The translations under genes and the position numbers were made by a program. The notes beneath the pieces are model-generated. The model was not told where the DNA came from. It did no database searches and saw only the letters and a list, made by a program, of their open reading frames with translations. 5,014 bases of DNA, from contig JAFMSC010000351.1 of NCBI GenBank assembly GCA_017353825.1, positions 1 through 5,014 of the forward strand. The letters run 5' to 3'. How positions within the stretch are numbered: the stretch's first letter is position 1; each line of letters starts with the position of its first letter. The stretch is from Hyphomicrobiaceae bacterium (GTDB lineage: Bacteria; Pseudomonadota; Alphaproteobacteria; Rhizobiales; Hyphomicrobiaceae). This document shows positions 1-4,856 of the stretch, in pieces.

Positions 1-527
1 TCGTCGATCGTCGTGCCCAGACGTTCATAGCGTCCAACGCCGTCAACGATCAGCAGCTGCGTGTGCCCACCTGAGACCAGCAGCAGCAGGTACGGCGGGC
101 GCAGCCCCTCCGTGAGGCCGACGGTCAGCGCATGCGCCTCCAGGTGGTTCACGCCCACCAGCGGCAGGCGATGCACCATGGCGAGGGCCTTGGCAGTGGT
201 GACGCCCACCAACAGGCCGCCGATCAGGCCCGGTCCGGCGGTCACCGCCACGGCGTCGAGGCCGGGCAGGTCTACGTCCGCGTCGCTGAGCGCCAGCGCC
301 ACGATCTCGTCAAGGCACTCCACATGGGCGCGGGCGGCGATCTCCGGGACCACGCCGCCGAAGCGGCGGTGCTCCTCCCACTGGCCACGCACCACGTCGG
401 ACAATATCTGGCCGGTGCCGTCGGGCGCGCGCGCCACCACTGCCGCGGCGGTCTCGTCGCAGCTCGTTTCGATCCCCAGGACGAAAGTGGGACACTCGCT
501 GTCGGCGCGTTTGGAGGGCTGGGCCAT
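1..527 (-). CDS. tsaD: tRNA N6-adenosine threonylcarbamoyltransferase TsaD, N-terminal half (runs off left edge)
   Basis: TsaD transfers the threonylcarbamoyl group from threonylcarbamoyl-AMP to A37 of ANN-decoding tRNAs, working in the cytoplasm with TsaB and TsaE to make t6A. The 175 complete codons seen here show the family signature in order: GIETSCDET at residues 18-26, FGGVVPEIAARAH at 56-68, the AGPGLIGGLLVG loop at 97-108, the metal-binding NHLEAH at 127-132 (H128 and H132, matching the two E. coli metal histidines), and the nucleotide-binding VSGGHTQ at 151-157. The family is about 340-360 residues, so roughly half lies beyond the edge. The ATG at 527 is the only plausible start: no other start codon lies between it and GIETSCDET, and no in-frame ATG lies just upstream. 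It has no Shine-Dalgarno; the upstream bases are a tandem repeat (531-600). It is divergent from hemC, a common alphaproteobacterial arrangement. Identification is from motifs and is firm. Confidence 0.97.
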   Translation of the reverse strand, partial: MAQPSKRADSECPTFVLGIETSCDETAAAVVARAPDGTGQILSDVVRGQWEEHRRFGGVVPEIAARAHVECLDEIVALALSDADVDLPGLDAVAVTAGPGLIGGLLVGVTTAKALAMVHRLPLVGVNHLEAHALTVGLTEGLRPPYLLLLVSGGHTQLLIVDGVGRYERLGTTID

Positions 528-530
528 GGA

Positions 531-600
531 TGATACATGGGATGATACATGGGATGATACATGGGGTGATACATGGGGTGATACATGGGTGATAGATGGA
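531..600. repeat. 12-bp tandem repeat abutting the tsaD start codon
   Basis: Five units of TGATACATGGGR start at 531, 543, 555, 567 and 579; the last is 11 bp. A degenerate sixth (TGATAGATGGA) fills 590-600, and a part-unit (CATGGA, 525-530) overlaps the tsaD start itself. Units 1-2 end in A and units 3-4 in G, which suggests stepwise duplication. Each unit centres on ATG-ATA-CAT, whose arms are an inverted repeat, so each unit could be a small dyad binding site. Read toward tsaD, each unit contains an ATG and a TATCAT resembling a -10 hexamer. The array takes the place where the tsaD ribosome binding site should be. Its function is unknown. Confidence 0.95.
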
Positions 601-720
601 TGCCGAGGGGTGCCGTGCAGCGGGCGGCGCACGGGCAGTGCGTAAGCGCAGGGCACCGGGCCCCGTAAACCCGCTCGAGCCTGCTTTGCGTAAGCCCGCC
701 TAGCATCGGGAGATTGGACA
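601..720 (+). promoter_or_regulatory. hemC leader and divergent intergenic region
   Basis: This is the rest of the tsaD-hemC intergenic region. It contains a 9-bp direct repeat TGCGTAAGC at 639-647 and 687-695, a small inverted repeat CGCAC-N5-GTGCG at 628-642 that overlaps the first copy, and the hemC Shine-Dalgarno GGGAG at 708-712, 8 nt before the GTG start. I could not assign a convincing -35/-10 pair with correct spacing; TAGCAT at 701-706 resembles a -10 but would sit almost on the Shine-Dalgarno. The hemC promoter must nevertheless lie in or near this stretch, because hemC has no co-directional upstream gene. Confidence 0.5.
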
Positions 721-1665
721 GTGCAAGCCCTGAACATCCGCATCGGCACGCGCGGCTCGCCCTTGGCGCTGGCGCAGGCGCGCGAGGTGCAGACCCGCCT
801 GGAGGCCGCCCACGCCGCATCGCCTGCGCTGGGCCCGCTCGTGTTCGAGGTGTGTGTCATCAAGACCACGGGCGACCGCATCCAGGACCGGCCGCTGTCG
901 GAGGCGGGGGGCAAGGGGCTGTTCACCAAGGAGATCGAGGAGGCCCTTCTGGCGGGCGAGGTGGACATCGCGGTCCATTCCATGAAGGACATGCCAACCC
1001 TGCTTCCAGGCGGCCTGAGGATGGCCGCCTTCCTGCCACGCGAAGATGTGCGCGACGCCCTGATCAGCGCCAAGGCCCGGACCTTGGCTGAATTGCCAGC
1101 AGGGGCGGTGGTGGCCACCTCGTCGCTGCGCCGCCAGGCGCAGGTGCGAAACCGGCGTCCGGACCTCAAGGTCGTGTCCATGCGCGGCAACGTTGAGACG
1201 CGGCTCAGGAAGCTCGCCGAAGGCGTGGCCGATGCAACCTTGCTGGCCATGGCCGGTCTCAACCGGTTGGCCCTCGCCGACCGCGCTGCCGGACCCGTTC
1301 CCGTGGAGGAGATGCTGCCGGCAGTGGCCCAGGGCGCCATCGGCGTTGAGATTCGCGCCGAGGACGAGAGGATGGCCGCGCTGCTGTCAACCATCAACCA
1401 CGAGCCGACGGCGCTCGCCGTCACGGCCGAGCGCGCGTTCCTCGCCAGGCTGGAAGGGTCGTGCCGGATGCCCATTGCGGCCCTTGGCGAGCTTGCGGGC
1501 GGGCGTTTCGCGTTCCGGGGCATGATCCTTAGCCCCGACGGCCGCGCCTGCCACAGAGCCCACCGCGTAGGCCGGCCCGAGGAAGCGATCCGCCTCGCCG
1601 AGGAGGCCGCCACCGAGTTGCTCGCGGCCGCCGGCCCGGACTTTATCAAAGCGCTTCAAGCTTGA
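721..1665 (+). CDS. hemC: Hydroxymethylbilane synthase (porphobilinogen deaminase)
   Basis: HemC condenses four porphobilinogen molecules into hydroxymethylbilane in the cytoplasmic tetrapyrrole pathway to haem, sirohaem, cobalamin or bacteriochlorophyll. The 314-residue product has the whole family pattern: RGSPLALAQA at residues 11-20, the substrate-binding GGKGLFTKEIE segment at 63-73, AVHSMKD at 84-90 with catalytic D90 (E. coli D84), the ATSSLRR segment with the MRGNVETRL loop, AQGAIGVE, and GSCRMP with C248 (E. coli C242), which carries the dipyrromethane cofactor. The constant +6 offset from E. coli numbering shows there are no large indels. The GTG start at 721 is preceded by GGGAG 8 nt upstream and places the N-terminus as in homologues. 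hemD, which often follows hemC in alphaproteobacteria, is absent here. All key residues are present, so the enzyme should be active. Confidence 0.98.
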   Translation: MQALNIRIGTRGSPLALAQAREVQTRLEAAHAASPALGPLVFEVCVIKTTGDRIQDRPLSEAGGKGLFTKEIEEALLAGEVDIAVHSMKDMPTLLPGGLRMAAFLPREDVRDALISAKARTLAELPAGAVVATSSLRRQAQVRNRRPDLKVVSMRGNVETRLRKLAEGVADATLLAMAGLNRLALADRAAGPVPVEEMLPAVAQGAIGVEIRAEDERMAALLSTINHEPTALAVTAERAFLARLEGSCRMPIAALGELAGGRFAFRGMILSPDGRACHRAHRVGRPEEAIRLAEEAATELLAAAGPDFIKALQA

Positions 1666-1912
1666 GTAGGCTTGCGGGCGTCCTACCTCTCAACCTGCGT
1701 CAATCTCGCGAAGCCGGAACCCATACCCCATATTTGCCGGCGACGCAGGCGCCCCCGGAAGAACGGCAGCGGCGACAACGTTGTCGATGCGGACCATTAC
1801 GGGCTGCGCTGGCACCCTGCGAGATTGCACCAGGCAGGCGCGAACCGGGTCCGGCCATCGCGGGACGGGATTTTCGCCTGTTGCCTCGTTCGCCTCCCTG
1901 CGGCAGGCCTTG
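1666..1912. other. Gene-free region between convergent hemC and pobA
   Basis: No reading frame here resembles a known protein, and I see no hemD remnant. It holds GTAGG-N11-CCTAC right after the hemC stop (about 1667-1687), which could be a weak hairpin but has no U-tract; a 14-bp perfect palindrome at 1773-1786; a 9-bp inverted repeat, CAATCTCGC (1701-1709) against GCGAGATTG (1819-1827), 109 bp apart; and a short CCTG-N3-CAGG hairpin near the pobA end. No good intrinsic terminator is visible for either convergent gene, so Rho-dependent or extended convergent transcription is possible. Confidence 0.6.
1773..1786. repeat. 14-bp perfect palindrome in the hemC-pobA intergenic region
   Basis: CGACAACGTTGTCG reads the same on both strands. 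Its position between two convergent 3' ends makes an operator for an adjacent gene unlikely, unless it belongs to an unrecognised promoter. It could be a protein-binding site or chance. It is too short, with no loop, to be a strong RNA hairpin. Confidence 0.5.
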
Positions 1913-3088
1913 CTATGGCTGCATCGGCAGCCCGACGTAGTTCTCGGCGAGCGTCGTTTGCGCGGCGCGGGAGCTCACCAGATACGCCAGCTCAGCCATC
2001 TGCACGCGCTGCTCGAAGCCGCTGGCCTCCGGGAAGCGGTGCGTCAGGCCTGTCATCCACCAGGAGAATCGCTCCGCCTTCCACACGCGGGCGAGGCAGC
2101 GGTCGGAGTAGGCGTCGATGAGATCGGTGCGCCCTTGCCGGTAGTAGGCGGCGAGCGCCTCGGCCAGCAAACGCACGTCGGTCACGGCCAGGTTCAGCCC
2201 CTTGGCCCCGGTCGGCGGCACGATGTGGGCCGCATCGCCAGCCAGGAACAGGCGAGCGTAGCGCATCGGCTCGGCCACGAAAGAGCGCAGCGGCGCCATG
2301 CTCATCTCCAGCCCGGGCCCGCTCTTAAGCCTGGCCGCGACATCGGGCGGCAAGCGGTTCGCCAGTTCGCTCCAGAACCGGTCGTCGGACCAGTCGACCA
2401 CGTCTTCGTCGGCGGGCACCTGCAGATAGTAGCGACTGCGCGTCAGCGAGCGCATGGTGCAGAGCGCGAACCCGCGCTCGTGATTGCAATAGATCAGCTC
2501 TGGGTTGACCGGCGGCGTGTCGGCCAGGATGCCGAGCCAGCCGAACGGATACACCCGCTCATAGGTGCGCAGCACCTGCGGCGGCATGGACTGGCGGCTC
2601 ACGCCATGGAAACCGTCGCAGCCGGCGATGAAATCACACTGGATTTCACGCGTCTCCCCGCCCTTGAGGTAGTGCAGCCGCGGCCGGTCGCCGGCAATGC
2701 CCTCAAGGCTCACGTCCTCGGCCTCGTAGACCAGTTCAGTACCGGCTGCGGCGTGGGCGTCCATCAGATCCCTTTGGATCTCGGACTGGCCGTAGATGGT
2801 GACGACCTTGCCCGAGAGGCCCTTCAAGTCGATGCGGTGGCGCCGGCCGCCGAACGCCAGCTCAACGCCGTCATGGGTGAGGCGCTCGCGTAGGAGCCTG
2901 TCGGCTAGGCCCGCCTCGGCGAGCGTGTCCACCGTACCCTCTTCCAGGAGGCCGGCGCGGATGCGTGCGCGCAGGTAATCCGGGTCGCGCCGCTCCAGCA
3001 CGATGCACGCGACGCCGCTAAGGGCGAGCAGCCGCGCCAACAGCAGCCCCGCCGGCCCTGCACCAATGATTCCAACTTCGGTTCGCAT
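1913..3088 (-). CDS. pobA: 4-hydroxybenzoate 3-monooxygenase (p-hydroxybenzoate hydroxylase)
   Basis: PobA is a cytoplasmic FAD flavoprotein that hydroxylates 4-hydroxybenzoate to protocatechuate with NAD(P)H and O2, feeding the beta-ketoadipate pathway. The product aligns with Pseudomonas PobA nearly end to end: GAGPAG dinucleotide-binding motif at residues 9-14, RIRAG at 42-46, CDGFHG at 157-162, the substrate-site block with Y200, R213, R219 and Y221 (Pseudomonas Y201, R214, R220, Y222), GDAAHIVPPTGAKGLN at 284-299, and Y384 (Y385). The one substrate-contact change is T211 where Pseudomonas has S212. R33, R34 and Y38 resemble the NADPH-binding helix of NADPH-preferring members, so NADPH use is inferred. 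The ATG at 3088 gives 391 residues (Pseudomonas 394); upstream starts at 3112 (ATG) and 3124 (TTG) add residues homologues lack. No good Shine-Dalgarno is visible. No pobR regulator or pca gene adjoins it. Confidence 0.96.
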   Translation of the reverse strand: MRTEVGIIGAGPAGLLLARLLALSGVACIVLERRDPDYLRARIRAGLLEEGTVDTLAEAGLADRLLRERLTHDGVELAFGGRRHRIDLKGLSGKVVTIYGQSEIQRDLMDAHAAAGTELVYEAEDVSLEGIAGDRPRLHYLKGGETREIQCDFIAGCDGFHGVSRQSMPPQVLRTYERVYPFGWLGILADTPPVNPELIYCNHERGFALCTMRSLTRSRYYLQVPADEDVVDWSDDRFWSELANRLPPDVAARLKSGPGLEMSMAPLRSFVAEPMRYARLFLAGDAAHIVPPTGAKGLNLAVTDVRLLAEALAAYYRQGRTDLIDAYSDRCLARVWKAERFSWWMTGLTHRFPEASGFEQRVQMAELAYLVSSRAAQTTLAENYVGLPMQP

Positions 3089-3112
3089 AGAAGGGACCGT
3101 AGGCGAACGCAT

Positions 3113-3124
3113 TTGGCGCGCCAA
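3113..3124. promoter_or_regulatory. 12-bp perfect palindrome upstream of pobA (possible operator)
   Basis: TTGGCGCGCCAA is a perfect palindrome centred about 30 bp before the pobA start. Its place suggests a dimeric regulator site or a leader element. I cannot match it to a known PobR site, and no regulator gene adjoins pobA. Calling it an operator is inference from position and symmetry only. Confidence 0.35.
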
Positions 3125-3156
3125 CTGATCCCCCGTCGCAGCGCCATCGCAGCAAA

Positions 3157-3187
3157 GGGGCCAGACCGTACGGGGGACCTGACCCCC
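3157..3187 (-). terminator. GC-rich inverted repeat between the DUF1150 gene and pobA
   Basis: On the minus strand GGGGTCAG (3186-3179) can pair with CTGGCCCC (3164-3157) through seven Watson-Crick pairs and one G-U wobble, followed by TTT. An alternative fold is GGGGG-N6-CCCCC at its upstream side. It lies after the hsp20-DUF1150 operon and before pobA, so it could be an intrinsic terminator with a weak U-tract. GGGGTCAG-type inverted repeats also occur as dispersed REP-like elements, which is the main alternative. Confidence 0.35.
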
Positions 3188-3210
3188 TAACTCCCGCGCT
3201 CAAATACTGC

Positions 3211-3233
3211 GCCGGCGCACCTGCTGTGCCGGC
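3211..3233 (-). terminator. Hairpin just after the DUF1150 stop codon
   Basis: The minus strand reads GCCGGCAC, loop AGCAG, then GT with a 2-nt bulge and GCCGGC. This gives eight GC-rich pairs starting 5 nt after the stop codon of the DUF1150 gene. The downstream bases include only a short T-run (GTATTTG), so it is either a weak intrinsic terminator or a 3'-end stabilising stem for the heat-shock operon transcript. Confidence 0.45.
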
Positions 3234-3238
3234 CAATG

Positions 3239-3520
3239 TCAATGTACGCTGGCGATCTCCAGCTCATCGCCCAGGGCATGGCCGATGGCGGCCTGGCGGC
3301 TGTCGGTGAGGATCAAGGGCGTGCCGTCGGCGGCGTGCAGTGCGTAGAGATCGATGCCCTCGGGGAGGTTCTCCACAGCCGGGAACAGCTCCTTGGCCTC
3401 GTCGTGGGTCATGACTTTGATGTAGGCGACCTTGCCGCCGCCCAGCTGCGCTAGCTCGCTCATGCTCATGAGAGGAGCCGGCAGGGCCGTCCGAAGCGTG
3501 CCTTTGCTGCCTTTTTCCAC
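3239..3520 (-). CDS. DUF1150 family protein encoded downstream of Hsp20
   Basis: This is a small acidic alphaproteobacterial protein of unknown biochemical function, recognised by its pattern and by its place after a small heat-shock gene. The 93-residue product has the family core: SELAQLGGGKVAYIKVM at residues 21-37, LFP at 45-47, LYALHAADGTPLILTDSR at 58-75, and the terminal ELEIASVH. It has no signal peptide or membrane segment. I place the start at the GTG at 3520 because AGGAG (3533-3529) lies 8 nt upstream. The frame stays open further up, to a GTG at 3553 that lacks such a site and would add 11 residues. It lies 170 bp after the hsp20 stop codon, a wide gap for an operon. Co-expression as a chaperone partner or regulator is inferred from conserved neighbourhood, not from any motif. 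Confidence 0.9.
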   Translation of the reverse strand: MEKGSKGTLRTALPAPLMSMSELAQLGGGKVAYIKVMTHDEAKELFPAVENLPEGIDLYALHAADGTPLILTDSRQAAIGHALGDELEIASVH

Positions 3521-3690
3521 GACGCTCACTCCTTCTCGAACCGGGGATCGCACCCCGCGTTTGCGTTGGCCAGGTCATCGTCCTCGCTCGACCTAGCCTA
3601 CCTGCGATTCGTCTGATCGGCCGTGATCGAAAAGTCTCACGGTGTTTTCGAGTTGTTGCTCGCTAGCTCGACCCAACCTAGCCGCCCAAC
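3521..3690 (-). other. 170-bp spacer between hsp20 and the DUF1150 gene
   Basis: No coding sequence was found. It contains a short CGTGA-N10-TCACG inverted repeat (about 3622-3641, GC-poor loop) and two related copies of a GCTCGACC...CCTAGCC string (near 3587-3599 and 3666-3683). It carries the DUF1150 Shine-Dalgarno at 3533-3529. I see no clear sigma-32 or sigma-70 promoter, so the DUF1150 gene is probably reached by read-through from hsp20, but a separate promoter cannot be excluded. Confidence 0.4.
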
Positions 3691-4143
3691 CTATCCAGCT
3701 TGGCTGCGTGCCTTGCCGATCTCCACGCGGCGGACGGCGCGTTCCGGCTGCCGCCTTACCAGATCGATCGACAGAAGCCCGTCGATCAGCTCGGCCGACT
3801 TCACTTCAATGCCGTCTGCCAGCACAAACGTGCGGCTAAACTGGCGTGTGGCGATGCCGCGGTGGATGTACTGGCGCGACTTGTCATCTTCTTGCCGGCC
3901 GCGAATGTTGAGCTGGTTCTCCTCGACCGTGATTTCGATCTGATGCTGTTTGAAGCCAGCTACCGCGAGCGTAATGCGCAACAGGTCGCCCGCCGCCTTG
4001 CCGTTGCTCTCGCTTGCGCCGGTAACGCGCTCGATGTTGTAGGGAGGATAGCCGTCTCCGCCCTTGCCGACCCGGTCGATCAGCCGCTCCATCTCTTCGA
4101 AGCCCAGGAATAGCGGGTTCGACAGGTGCGACATACGCGTCAT
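3691..4143 (-). CDS. Small heat-shock protein, Hsp20/alpha-crystallin family
   Basis: This is an ATP-independent cytoplasmic holdase that oligomerises and binds unfolding proteins during heat stress, passing them to DnaK and ClpB. The 150-residue product has the alphaproteobacterial class pattern: N-terminal NPLFLGFEEMERLID at residues 9-23, YPPYNIE at 32-38 opening the alpha-crystallin domain (about 32-131), LRITLAVAGF at 55-64, IRGRQ at 80-84, the strand HRGIATRQFSRTFVLADGIE at 94-113, and the conserved A-x4-G-L motif at 117-123. A V-E-I at 140-142 matches the C-terminal IxI-type anchor that links dimers. The ATG at 4143 is chosen because AAGGGAGG (4158-4151) lies 7 nt upstream; a TTG at 4149 and an ATG at 4134 fit worse. 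A sigma-32-type promoter and a structured leader precede it. The DUF1150 gene follows on the same strand. Confidence 0.96.
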   Translation of the reverse strand: MTRMSHLSNPLFLGFEEMERLIDRVGKGGDGYPPYNIERVTGASESNGKAAGDLLRITLAVAGFKQHQIEITVEENQLNIRGRQEDDKSRQYIHRGIATRQFSRTFVLADGIEVKSAELIDGLLSIDLVRRQPERAVRRVEIGKARSQAG

Positions 4144-4242
4144 TGCCAAGCCTCCCTTCGGCCTTGGCCCTGAACATCAGGGACCCACGGAGCCTTGCGG
4201 CCTCCGCACCCAGCCCGCAACTCGGCGCTGGTTGTGTTCGCT
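4144..4242 (-). promoter_or_regulatory. Four-hairpin 5' leader of hsp20, candidate ROSE-like RNA thermometer
   Basis: The leader runs from the inferred transcript start (about 4242) to the ATG. Transcribed 5'->3', it can form four consecutive hairpins. H1, 4230-4211: CAGC, bulged G, CCG, loop AGUUG, CGGGCUG. H2, 4206-4188: CGGAG, bulged G, CC, GNRA-type loop GCAA, GGCUCCG. H3, 4182-4168: CCCUGA, loop UGU, UCAGGG. H4, 4168-4145: GCCAAG, bulged G, CC, loop GAAGGGA, GG, CUUGGC. H4 carries the Shine-Dalgarno AAGGGAGG, with its last GG paired and the rest in the loop, and ends one base before AUG. Several 5' hairpins with a final one masking the ribosome site, upstream of a small heat-shock gene, is the ROSE thermometer layout. 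The usual ROSE UYGCU anti-Shine-Dalgarno string is not seen, so it would be divergent or independent. Folds were made by hand, without energies. Confidence 0.6.
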
Positions 4243-4248
4243 CAAATG

Positions 4249-4276
4249 ATATGGTGCGCGCCGGGTTCCATTCAAG
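4249..4276 (-). promoter_or_regulatory. Sigma-32 (RpoH) type heat-shock promoter of hsp20
   Basis: On the minus strand, CTTGAA (4276-4271) is followed by a 14-nt spacer and CACCATAT (4256-4249). This matches the RpoH consensus CTTGAA-N13/14-CCCCATNT at all but one position and with correct spacing. It predicts a transcript start near 4242 and a leader of about 99 nt before the hsp20 ATG. It explains heat induction of hsp20 and, by read-through, the DUF1150 gene. Confidence 0.8.
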
Positions 4277-4355
4277 AACGATGCGGGAACGGCGGCCCGC
4301 CGCTGCCTCCCAGGTACTGATGCTAGTCGGGGCTCCGGGGGCCTGTGAGGGCGAC

Positions 4356-4644
4356 ATGCGCGACTGGCGCGTGATCGTGCTGATCTTCGCGGGCGGATTG
4401 GTCAGCGGCCTGGTCAACGGGCCTTCAACTTCACCGTGCTGGCGGGCGATGCTTGTCGCCAGCACAGTGTCCGGTCTAGTCGACCTGCGCTCTTTAGAGG
4501 CGATCGCGGTCGGCGCCCGGCACGCTGATCGGCGCATCGCTGGGTCTCAACCTTTACAAGCGCCTCGACGACCTGCGCTTTGATCGTGTCGTCCTTGTTG
4601 TGCTTATGCTGTCCGGGCTTGCCCTTGTCTGGTCGAGCTTTTGA
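4356..4644 (+). pseudogene. Remnant of a TauE/SafE-family membrane permease
   Basis: TauE/SafE proteins are multi-span permeases linked to export of sulfite or sulfonate compounds, usually 240-270 residues. Two pieces remain. The start (ATG at 4356, GAGG at 4347-4350) reads MRDWRVIVLIFAGGLVSGLVNG, with the G-L-V-x-G-L-V-N-G pattern of the first helix. It then jumps directly to WRAMLVASTVSGLVDL, which fits the C-terminal half, so roughly the central half or more is deleted. Near 4515-4520 the frame breaks. In the +1 frame the sequence continues GTLIGASLGLNLYKRLDDL, a basic-acidic loop and a last hydrophobic helix ending at TGA 4642-4644. Dropping one C from the CCC at 4516-4518 restores one continuous reading. 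The first frame otherwise runs on to 4583 as nonsense. The family call rests on pattern recognition of short segments. The gene is divergent from hsp20. Confidence 0.7.
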
Positions 4645-4856
4645 TATGGTATCGGCGCCTTGCTTTGCATCTATCGCCTGTTGAGAGCACAAGACTGGAC
4701 AACATTAATGCGTCCATCGGCGGCACGTGCATGGAGGGCAAGGAGCGTGGCAAGGCAAATAACAGGGTCGCATCCCCGTGCTCGTGGGGCGCTCGGGGTC
4801 TTGGCGCATCGGCTCCTCGGCTGCGGGGGCCCGTGCCTGGCTGTGGAGGGGGCGCC
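4645..4856 (+). other. Region between the permease remnant and the right-edge gene
   Basis: I see no recognisable gene here. A short open frame (TTG at 4660, stop at 4858-4860) ends with a 4-base GTGA overlap on the next start, but its sequence (rich in R, A, G, W) looks non-coding and it lacks a ribosome site. The first part (about 4660-4765) is less GC-rich than the surroundings. It includes TTGAGA (4681-4686) 17 nt before ATTAAT (4704-4709), a weak sigma-70-like candidate promoter for the gene at 4857. Confidence 0.35.

Noticed and set aside
531..600. CRISPR array or plasmid-type iterons
   Set aside because: Units are 12 bp and contiguous with no spacers, which excludes CRISPR. No replication initiator gene is present, and the neighbours are chromosomal housekeeping genes.
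61..645. Plus-strand open frames opposite tsaD
   Set aside because: Shadows of the tsaD coding strand with no family resemblance or ribosome site.
272..820. Minus-strand open frame with repeated M-Y-H-P peptides
   Set aside because: It crosses the hemC start and overlaps tsaD out of frame; the repeat peptide is a by-product of the 12-bp array. Kept only as a possible upstream overlapping ORF, not as a gene.
1662..1940. Possible small gene after hemC in place of hemD
   Set aside because: No ribosome site, no hydrophobic or domain pattern, and no resemblance to the HemD N-terminus.
1781..2893. Long plus-strand open frame (370 codons) opposite pobA
   Set aside because: It lies antisense to a full PobA with all family motifs; its translation has no recognisable pattern and the openness follows from high GC codon bias.
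4265..4279. GTTC-N7-GAAC as an SOS (LexA) box over the hsp20 -35
   Set aside because: Alphaproteobacterial LexA sites are direct repeats GTTC-N7-GTTC; here the second half is inverted, and the match is explained by the sigma-32 -35 hexamer.
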